NCBI GenBank assembly: GCA_024641445.1
Contig: JAHEDA010000102.1
Location: 1 to 8,094 of the forward strand
Direction: 5' to 3'
DNA length: 8,094 nucleotides
Source: Gammaproteobacteria bacterium
GTDB taxonomy: Bacteria; Pseudomonadota; Gammaproteobacteria; UBA6429; Thiohalophilaceae
Position numbers and translations under genes: made by a program. The notes under the pieces are model-generated. The model was not told the origin of the DNA and searched no databases. It worked only from the letters and a program-made list of their open reading frames with translations. The first letter of the stretch is position 1. Each line of letters starts with the position of its first letter. Positions 1 to 5,718 of the stretch are shown one piece after another.

Positions 1-113
1 ACTTTTAAACTTTGGGTTTGTGCGGCTAACTGAACAATTTCACCAATTTTACCTCGTTGGTTTTCATCTTTCGGCTCTATACCTATTGAGCCATGCATTA
101 AACAGCGAACCAT
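1..113 (-). CDS. Possible 5' end of an unrecognised gene, cut by the window edge
   Basis: On the minus strand an open frame starts with ATG at 113 and stays open for 37 codons to the window edge. The predicted peptide (MVRCLMHGSIGIEP..., then KDENQRGKIGEIVQLAAQTQ) has an ordinary mix of charged and hydrophobic residues, more protein-like than the Leu/Phe/Cys-rich product of the opposite strand. In-frame alternatives are ATG at 98 and TTG at 143; an in-frame TAA lies just above the TTG. A perfect TATAAT (149-154) lies about 30 nt upstream of the first ATG, but no good Shine-Dalgarno precedes any of the three starts. I do not recognise the family. It could be a gene, a remnant or chance; the sequence left of the window would decide. 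Confidence 0.35.
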   Translation of the reverse strand, partial: MVRCLMHGSIGIEPKDENQRGKIGEIVQLAAQTQSLK

Positions 114-148
114 TGCTGGTACTGCTTGCTCAGAATTTTGCAAAGAGG

Positions 149-154
149 ATTATA
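149..154 (-). promoter_or_regulatory. Candidate -10 box for the partial left-edge gene
   Basis: The minus strand reads TATAAT here, a perfect sigma-70 -10 hexamer, about 35 nt before the candidate ATG at 113. No good -35 hexamer is visible at 16-18 nt spacing (the best is CTGCAA). The surroundings are AT-rich, so chance occurrence is plausible. Confidence 0.28.
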
Positions 155-540
155 GTCTGTGACAGAATATGTTGCAGTAAAAATATAACAAAGCAACTTA
201 CTGTTTTCATACAGCTGTACCTATAAATGTTTACTGCTATTTCATTTTTAACATAACAGTGATATATGCGGCATCCATCTAATAAGGCAAAAGACGGCTG
301 CCGTAAATTCCATTCGCATATTTTGTATTTATCTCTGCCACCCCCTGGCAGGAATTGGCTTTTATCATTTCATGGCCTCCCTATGCTCTGAAAAATACCG
401 CAGCTCACAGGTTGCACCAAGCATGACGATGTGGCGATTATGAATTAGTGCCAAGCGACACTATCCAGAAAATTACTCACTTTATGAGTCTAGTACTGAA
501 TAGCCATTTATGAAGTGCTGTTGATTGAGCGGTGAAGCGC
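155..540. other. AT-rich stretch without a recognisable gene
   Basis: No convincing coding frame is seen on either strand. Small symmetric elements are present: TACAGCTGTA (210-219), ACGGC-T-GCCGT (294-304), and a perfect 6-bp stem CTGCCA/TGGCAG around a CCCCC loop (335-351). GCCATTTAT at 503-511 is the inverted copy of ATAAATGGC at 543-551, which is part of the terminator region that follows. None matches a regulator site that I can name. The lower GC compared with the genes to the right could mean acquired or decayed DNA, but no mobile-element ends or transposase fragments are visible. Confidence 0.5.
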
Positions 541-575
541 AAATAAATGGCCACCCCCTTGATGGGGGGGCAGCC
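541..575 (-). terminator. Probable intrinsic terminator after the DUF4337 gene
   Basis: Read on the minus strand, about 30 nt after the DUF4337 stop codon, a C-run pairs with a G-run around an ATCAA loop (CCCCC/GGGGG), with a further GGC/GCC pairing at the base. ATTTATTT follows. The stem is GC-rich, but it has an internal loop and the T-run is interrupted by A, so it is good rather than perfect. Confidence 0.55.
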
Positions 576-604
576 ACACGTAACGAGACTAAGTTAGACC
601 GAAA

Positions 605-1171
605 TTAGCTAAACAGCGCAAAGCCCCACATGACCATACCGCCCGCCGCCGACACGGCCGCCACGGCGAACAACCACTTTTTACGCGTGAGGACGGTGAT
701 GGATGCCAGGGAGATGGCGATCTGGATCAGGGTCATGGACTGCGCCAGCTTGTGGTGCGGGTGCATGGCGTGTTCACTCTCCAGATTGGCCTTTTCGGAT
801 TCGGCCTCCAGGTCCTCAGCCTTGAGCTTTATCTCTTTCTTCTCCTGCTCATATTTTTCGATCTTGGCCTTATAGAATTCCTTTTTGTTAGCTGGCGCCA
901 AATCCATGGCCAGCTCCATCATGTGGCCCTTGTTGCTCTTGGACTGGTAGTAATTCCACTGGTCGGAGGCGTGGGTCTTTTTAAGCACCGCCTCGTTTTT
1001 GAGCAGCATGGCCTCATTCTGGGTATCCCCCCCCTGATAACTGACCACCGCGCCGACCGAGGCGAGGATGGCGGTAAAGATCGCTACGTAGCCGGCAAGA
1101 CTATCGCCACTATGGGCCTGGTGTTCCACAGCGTGGTCGTGGGCACCATGAACATGAAACCCTTCTGACAT
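605..1171 (-). CDS. DUF4337 family membrane protein
   Basis: A 188-residue protein of unknown function with the usual layout of the DUF4337 family. It has a short soluble N-terminus, a membrane segment (about 25-46), and a polar linker with the family-like stretch WNYYQSKSNKGH (72-83). A Lys/Glu-rich predicted coiled coil follows (about 96-135), then two closely spaced membrane segments (about 143-161 and 166-187) at the C-terminus. It is probably an inner-membrane protein with the coiled coil on one face. The N-terminal 20 residues hold six histidines (6, 8, 11, 13, 17, 20), which could bind metal. The ATG is preceded by AGGA at 6-nt spacing. It lies 148 bp downstream of pyrD on the same strand but probably has its own promoter, and a terminator follows it. 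The family assignment is from pattern memory; no biochemical role is known to me. Confidence 0.85.
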   Translation of the reverse strand: MSEGFHVHGAHDHAVEHQAHSGDSLAGYVAIFTAILASVGAVVSYQGGDTQNEAMLLKNEAVLKKTHASDQWNYYQSKSNKGHMMELAMDLAPANKKEFYKAKIEKYEQEKKEIKLKAEDLEAESEKANLESEHAMHPHHKLAQSMTLIQIAISLASITVLTRKKWLFAVAAVSAAGGMVMWGFALFS

Positions 1172-1208
1172 ATGTTTTCCTGAAGGTGAGATTGAAAATC
1201 AGCGCTGG

Positions 1209-1214
1209 ATTATA
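1209..1214 (-). promoter_or_regulatory. Candidate -10 box upstream of the DUF4337 gene
   Basis: The minus strand reads TATAAT, about 38 nt before the ATG, which would give a leader of roughly 30 nt carrying the AGGA ribosome binding site (1178-1181). The -35 region at 17-18 nt spacing is poor. TTGGCA lies only 4 nt upstream, too close to act as the -35 of this box. No terminator is visible between pyrD and this point, so read-through from pyrD is also possible. Confidence 0.4.
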
Positions 1215-1319
1215 GCCTTGCCAAAAACTTTCGCATCATCACTTATAGGTGCTTGATTTTGATTTGGATTTAACTGGTAGCTCAGGAAGGTATCCGAAAT
1301 TGAAGCGAGACTGCCTCAC

Positions 1320-2297
1320 CTAGTGTCCACACCCGGTCGGCCCATTCAAACGCAGGCTACCAACCAGCTGTTCCACGTTAGAGAGACCATGGCGCTTTAG
1401 ATAATCCACAATCCCGGCGTTGATCGTTGGGCAAACCAAAGGGTCGTAGAAGAGGGCGGTACCGATCCCCACGGCGCTGGCACCGGCGATGATAAACTCC
1501 AGCGCATCGGCGGCGGTGGTGATACCGCCCTGACCAATGATGGGGATGCCGTGTTCCCGCGCAACCTGATAGACCTGATGTACTTTTAATAGGGCGATGG
1601 GTTTGATGGCCGGGCCAGAGAGACCGCCCTGGTTGTTACCAATGATAGGCGTGCGGTCCTCGATGTCGATGGCCATGCCCATGAGGGTATTGATGACCGA
1701 AAAGGCATCGGTACCCGCCTCGATACAGCGGCGGGCATTTTCGGCGATATTGGTCTGGTTGGGCGAGAGCTTGGTGATGAGGGGTTTCTTGGTGGCCTTG
1801 CGGCAGACCTCGACCACCCGCGCCGACATGTCCGGGTCGTTACCGAAGGCAACACCGCCCTCTTTTACATTCGGACAGGAGATGTTGATCTCCATGGCGT
1901 CGATGGGGGAGTCGTCAAAGATGCGGGTGACCTCTTCGTATTCCTCGATGGTGGAGCCGGAGACGTTGGCGATAAAGCGGGTCTCGCTGAAATCGAGGCT
2001 GGGTAGGATGCTATCCACCACATGCCGCGCGCCAGGGTTTTGCAGGCCGATGGCATTGAGCATACCCATGGGGGTCTCGTACACGCGATGGGCCGGATTG
2101 CCCAGGCGCGGATTCAGGGTCGTGCCCTTGAGACACACCGCGCCTGCATCACGGTTGGAAAAACCCTTTACGCGGGTGTATTCCTCACCAAACCCGACGC
2201 ACCCCGAGAGCAACACGAGTGGCGTATCGAAGCGCATGCCACAAAATTCACTCGACAGCATGGTCTTGTCGTCGGCACTGAGGGGGAGCTTACTCAT
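1320..2297 (-). CDS. pyrD: Dihydroorotate dehydrogenase, class 1B-type catalytic subunit
   Basis: A 325-residue FMN TIM-barrel enzyme oxidising dihydroorotate to orotate, the fourth step of de novo pyrimidine synthesis. The class 1 signature is clear: KGTT (57-60), GNP with RVYETPMGMLNAIGLQNPG (66-89), NISCPNVKEGG (138-148) with Cys141 as the expected catalytic base, ITKLSPN (174-180), GGLSGPAIKP (224-233) and the phosphate-binding GQGGI (256-260). The form of these motifs is that of the cytosolic class 1B (PyrDB) group. It lacks the N-terminal membrane extension of the quinone-linked class 2 enzyme usual in Gammaproteobacteria. Class 1B enzymes normally pair with the FeS/FAD subunit PyrK to use NAD; no pyrK is in this window. 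The ATG is preceded by GGAG at a long 10-nt spacing. The neighbouring patatin gene is divergent. Pyrimidine-pathway or class 1A-like electron transfer cannot be told apart from sequence alone. Confidence 0.92.
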   Translation of the reverse strand: MSKLPLSADDKTMLSSEFCGMRFDTPLVLLSGCVGFGEEYTRVKGFSNRDAGAVCLKGTTLNPRLGNPAHRVYETPMGMLNAIGLQNPGARHVVDSILPSLDFSETRFIANVSGSTIEEYEEVTRIFDDSPIDAMEINISCPNVKEGGVAFGNDPDMSARVVEVCRKATKKPLITKLSPNQTNIAENARRCIEAGTDAFSVINTLMGMAIDIEDRTPIIGNNQGGLSGPAIKPIALLKVHQVYQVAREHGIPIIGQGGITTAADALEFIIAGASAVGIGTALFYDPLVCPTINAGIVDYLKRHGLSNVEQLVGSLRLNGPTGCGH

Positions 2298-2530
2298 GGA
2301 ACGGTGTCTCCGGGTGGGCGTGTCAGGACATTTTACCCGAATCTATCCGCGACAAGCAGTCCATCTCATGCAAACTCCCGATGGCCTTACCCACGTTCGC
2401 ATGGACCTTGCGACACACCCAGTAACGCTGGCAAGCTATCATCAGCGTTTTGGGTCACTTTCTCCCGGCTATCAACACTCAATGTAGCGGGATAAGCTAA
2501 CGCAACGCATTTAATTCTCAAGCGCGTCTC

Positions 2531-2545
2531 GCTGGCGAAGCCAGC
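2531..2545. other. GCTGGC/GCCAGC stem-loop in the pyrD-patatin divergent region
   Basis: A perfect 6-bp stem with a 3-nt loop lies 19 bp before the first patatin ATG and just upstream of AGGA (2551-2554). There is no T-run on either side, so it is not a terminator. It could be an operator, a 5'-UTR hairpin or a copy of an intergenic repeat. The rest of the 2298-2564 region shows no strong promoter for pyrD. A TAAAAT on the minus strand at 2330-2335 is the best -10 candidate, with no good -35. Confidence 0.4.
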
Positions 2546-2556
2546 CAAACAGGACA

Positions 2557-2562
2557 TATAAT
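2557..2562 (+). promoter_or_regulatory. TATAAT overlapping the start region of the patatin gene
   Basis: A perfect -10 hexamer ends 2 nt before the first possible ATG (2565). If used, transcription would begin near 2569, and only the second in-frame ATG (2583, with AGGG 9 nt upstream) could be the start. No good -35 is seen (TGGCGA at 18 nt spacing). It could equally be just the AT-rich spacer between AGGA (2551) and ATG 2565. Confidence 0.28.
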
Positions 2563-2564
2563 TA

Positions 2565-5333
2565 ATGACAGGGCCGTTTTGCATGCGTCGCATTTATGTT
2601 GCCTTACTGGCTTTACTCCTGTGCCATCCCCTCACGACAGGCGCCGTGAGCAACTACCCACCCAAGATGTTCAGCCTGACACCGGGTACCTATGTCCCCT
2701 ACACACTCTCCATAAGTGGTGGCGTCAGCCTTGGCTCCTACGAGGCGGGCTTGAACTGGGCCCTGTTACGCTATTTACGCCTGCGCCGGAATGATGCGGA
2801 CACGGGTAACAACACCCGCCTGCCACCTGAGCTGCTTTCTATCAGCGGGGCCTCTGCCGGCAGCATCAATGCCCTGCTCTCGGCCATGATGTGGTGCGCC
2901 CAGGACACCCTCGACAGCGCGCAGATCCCCGCCAACTCCGCAGCGGCCCTTTACGACGGCATCGACAACAACCTGTTTCGCGATATTTGGATCAATGTCG
3001 GTATCGACAGCCTGCTGCCGCCGGATGAGGTGGAGAAAGGCCAAGGCTATCTGGATGATGATGGCCTGTTCACACGGCGCGCCTTTGAGGTGGCGATCCA
3101 ACGCATTATTCACCTGCTCAATCAGCCGCTTTACCGCCAGGACTGCAACATCCCCATAGGCGTAACCCTGACCAAGGTACAGGCCCACACCATGTCAGTG
3201 GCCGGCGTAAAGGTGGATAACCAGCGCTTCATGATGCCGTTTCGACTCGCGTATAACCAGGAGACTCACGACGGCAAGATCCGCATCCTCTCCCACATCA
3301 TGAACCCGCTCGACCCTTATCTTGGCAATGTCCTCTACATGCAAGGGGAGAACCTGAATAGCGAAGGTTCACTGCATCAGATTACTCCCGAACAGATTAT
3401 TGAGGCCTTACAGACCTCCAGTGCCTTCCCCATCGCCTTTGGCCGTAAATACCTGCACTACTGCCAGGCAAGTGAGACACCCGACAACCTCGTTACCTCT
3501 GCTACCTGTCCACGCGGCTACACACCCGCCTCCAGTCAGTTCCTCGACGGTGGCGTGTTTGACAACGTACCCCTGGGTGTCGCCAAGACCCTGGCTGAAC
3601 CCTCACCACTGGATGTCAGCACCAAACACGTCTGGCAGAAGAGCGCCCTGCCCTACAACTACATCTATGTCGATCCGGACAATCGCCGTGGCGAGCAGCC
3701 TGCGCAAGACAACAATCCGTATGATGGCGCACCACAAAGCTTTGGTCTGCGCACGCAACTAAAATTCTTTGGTGGTGCGATTACCACCGGGCGCAATTAT
3801 GAGCTTTACAATGTTCTGCGCAGCGGCGACTGGAGTAAGCAGTCGTTTTACAACGCCTGCCATCTCGCCAAGCGCCTGCGCGGCGATGTAAACCCCGACA
3901 GCCCCTGCAACGTAACTGAACAGGTACCCCAACAGACCTGCAACTATCTTTTCAACCTCATCAAGTCCTCGCCCCAACTCGGACAACCCCGCAAGGACGA
4001 GCTGGCAAACTGTATCTTGAAAAAATCCAATGCCCTGGAAGAAATCTATAGCGGCCTGGTGAAACCCATCTATAAAAGCCGCATAGAATCCGAGCGCAGC
4101 GACCTGCTACACATTCTGGGAAACACCGCGACCACTATCGGCGACCTGCAACTGGCCTTGACCCTGCGGAACTCCTCCAATGACCTTCACAACGACCGCC
4201 GACTCTTGCTCTCGACACGCTATGACGCCATAACCGGCTCGATGCTGCAAAACTTTGGCGCCTTCATCGACAAGCCATTTCGACAATATGACTACTATTC
4301 CGGTGCCTACGATGCCATACATGGTATCGCCAATTTTTTGTGTGAACGTCGGCAACACTATGATGCCTGCATGTCCGGTCGCGTACAGGATATCTTCACC
4401 CGCCTGAATGTGAGTGAGTCGGTTGATGCTCAGACTATCTTCTATTTACTTGCGACGCGGGAACACCCCGACTTTGATAAGGCAGACAAACCCTGGCATT
4501 GGTTAACCACGCTAGAGGCTGCATCCCGGAGCAGGAACCAAAACCTGGTCAGGATATTTGATGCCCTGCACACCCACCCTCCCGCATCTTATACAGAGGG
4601 AACAGAATTGAGTTTTGATGATTTTATTCGGGAGCTCTTCGCGCGCGGCTACGACATCAACGAGTCGAGTCCGTTTATGCGACGTATCTATCGACTGCGT
4701 GACCGCGACAGCTCAACCTGGTATTACCCGCTGACCTCGCGCATTAGCCGACGCCTGCTGGAATTAGAGCGCAACGAGCAGGCGGTGATTAAAGGGGGCG
4801 AGGTCATTCGCGGCTCACTCGGCCTCGCCGCTCTTGCGGCGCACTCTTATTTCCAGGAGGAGAACACCCACATTACCCCTCGCTCGGCCGCACCGGAATA
4901 CAGCTGGGAGACCTTGCTACCCTATGAGCTTGGCGTGGACTTGCGCAATGGTGGGCCAATGGTCGCGTGGCAACCCTCACTTACCTTCGGTCCCTCGTGG
5001 GCACTCGACTCTCGCGTTACACCACTCTTTCTAAATCGCTATGCCAATAACGATATTCTGTTTGCACAGTATGATTTGTTTTTATCGTACCGCCGCAATG
5101 GACTCATCAGCTCCATGGGCATCGGCCCAACGCTTACCTACACCTGGAGCGATTGGCCTGGGCACCCCCGCACCGCACTCGGCTCCAGTATTTATCTCGG
5201 TTTCATGCAGGACAAATTGCGCCTGAGTGCAGGGACGCGCGGGGGCAGTGAGGTGGACTTTCCGGGAAATTCCGTCTATCTAAGCCTGTCGATCACCGAC
5301 ATCCCCGGGATGGTCTACTGGTTGCGGCGCTAG
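2565..5333 (+). CDS. Exported patatin-like phospholipase with beta-rich C-terminus
   Basis: A 922-residue protein. A signal peptide (hydrophobic about 10-20, cleavage probably near 27) is followed by a patatin domain (about 45-345). The domain has the oxyanion loop GGVSLGSYEAG (52-62), the nucleophile elbow GASAG with Ser97, and the DGG motif with Asp328, so the Ser-Asp dyad of a lipid acyl hydrolase is complete. Residues about 410-780 are mostly helical and polar and I cannot assign them. The last 140 residues alternate polar and hydrophobic in several strand-like stretches and end in YWLRR, suggesting a small beta domain or membrane-associated barrel. Ten cysteines remain after the signal peptide, in keeping with a disulphide-bonded exported protein. 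No POTRA domain is recognisable, so it is not a PlpD-type autotransporter. ATG 2565 (AGGA, 10 nt) and ATG 2583 (AGGG, 9 nt) are both possible; the shorter start gives a more typical signal peptide. Substrate unknown. Confidence 0.9.
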   Translation: MTGPFCMRRIYVALLALLLCHPLTTGAVSNYPPKMFSLTPGTYVPYTLSISGGVSLGSYEAGLNWALLRYLRLRRNDADTGNNTRLPPELLSISGASAGSINALLSAMMWCAQDTLDSAQIPANSAAALYDGIDNNLFRDIWINVGIDSLLPPDEVEKGQGYLDDDGLFTRRAFEVAIQRIIHLLNQPLYRQDCNIPIGVTLTKVQAHTMSVAGVKVDNQRFMMPFRLAYNQETHDGKIRILSHIMNPLDPYLGNVLYMQGENLNSEGSLHQITPEQIIEALQTSSAFPIAFGRKYLHYCQASETPDNLVTSATCPRGYTPASSQFLDGGVFDNVPLGVAKTLAEPSPLDVSTKHVWQKSALPYNYIYVDPDNRRGEQPAQDNNPYDGAPQSFGLRTQLKFFGGAITTGRNYELYNVLRSGDWSKQSFYNACHLAKRLRGDVNPDSPCNVTEQVPQQTCNYLFNLIKSSPQLGQPRKDELANCILKKSNALEEIYSGLVKPIYKSRIESERSDLLHILGNTATTIGDLQLALTLRNSSNDLHNDRRLLLSTRYDAITGSMLQNFGAFIDKPFRQYDYYSGAYDAIHGIANFLCERRQHYDACMSGRVQDIFTRLNVSESVDAQTIFYLLATREHPDFDKADKPWHWLTTLEAASRSRNQNLVRIFDALHTHPPASYTEGTELSFDDFIRELFARGYDINESSPFMRRIYRLRDRDSSTWYYPLTSRISRRLLELERNEQAVIKGGEVIRGSLGLAALAAHSYFQEENTHITPRSAAPEYSWETLLPYELGVDLRNGGPMVAWQPSLTFGPSWALDSRVTPLFLNRYANNDILFAQYDLFLSYRRNGLISSMGIGPTLTYTWSDWPGHPRTALGSSIYLGFMQDKLRLSAGTRGGSEVDFPGNSVYLSLSITDIPGMVYWLRR

Positions 5334-5351
5334 ATTTCTTTAATCAAACCC

Positions 5352-5681
5352 TTAAGAGCGTTGACGCTCGGCCAGAAATCCCAGCAACAGAAACAACAAT
5401 ACAACTACTGGTGCAAGATAGAGATTACCCATGCCGGCGATAAACTGCCTCACATAGGGTGTGAGCAGGATGCTCAGCATGCCGTAGCCGAAAGTACACA
5501 ATAGAATAAAGACCAGGGTGCGGATAAGAAAGTGATACGGCTGGATGTAGGTCCTGATGGTATGGTTGATCGCACTGCCCGAAATCACCAACAGCGTGGC
5601 CACGATGGCGATGCTGATGTGTCCCGCGTAGGGCCGCATCCAGGATGATATTGCGCTGACCGTATGAGTAACAAAATCCAC
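5352..5681 (-). CDS. DUF3392 family small inner-membrane protein
   Basis: A 109-residue hydrophobic protein with three predicted membrane segments (about 19-39, 51-73 and 85-105) and a short basic tail (AERQRS). Size, spacing and the central pattern (...YHFLIRTLVFILLCTFGYG, 48-67) fit DUF3392, a family of unknown function that I know from Gammaproteobacteria. The start is GTG, supported by GAGG (5690-5693) at 8-nt spacing; an ATG interpretation is not available nearby. It begins 37 bp after the ubiB stop on the same strand with no terminator between, so it is probably cotranscribed with ubiB. That would place a small membrane protein next to a membrane-bound ubiquinone factor, but a functional link is only inference. 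It converges with the patatin gene, 18 bp away. Confidence 0.8.
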   Translation of the reverse strand: MDFVTHTVSAISSWMRPYAGHISIAIVATLLVISGSAINHTIRTYIQPYHFLIRTLVFILLCTFGYGMLSILLTPYVRQFIAGMGNLYLAPVVVLLFLLLGFLAERQRS

Positions 5682-5718
5682 GCCGACTACCTCGTCTCTG
5701 ATCGAATGGGTGCGAATT

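Noticed and set aside
201..214. CTGTTTTCATACAG looks like a LexA box
   Set aside because: The spacing is CTGT-N6-ACAG; the E. coli-type site needs N8.
20..226. 68-codon plus-strand open frame in the AT-rich left end
   Set aside because: No ribosome binding site, implausible hydrophobic/Cys-rich product, and it overlaps the more protein-like minus-strand frame.
335..351. CTGCCA/TGGCAG stem as a terminator
   Set aside because: T-rich sequence precedes rather than follows it on the plus strand, and A-rich sequence follows on the minus strand.
752..1168. 138-codon plus-strand open frame opposite the DUF4337 gene
   Set aside because: It is fully antisense to a gene with a good start, family match and terminator; the product is low-complexity Leu/Phe/Val and no family is recognisable.
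1270..1300. CTGGTAGCTCAGG resembles the D-arm of a tRNA
   Set aside because: No acceptor stem, anticodon arm or T-arm can be built around it; there is no GTTCRANNC motif downstream.
1597..2487. 296-codon plus-strand open frame opposite pyrD
   Set aside because: It lies antisense to an unmistakable pyrD, has no recognisable domain and an unusual Ser/Met/Arg-rich composition.
5356..5369. GAGCG/CGCTC hairpin at the end of the DUF3392 gene as a terminator
   Set aside because: It lies inside the last codons, has only 5 bp, and the following TTAAGGGTTTG is not a T-run.
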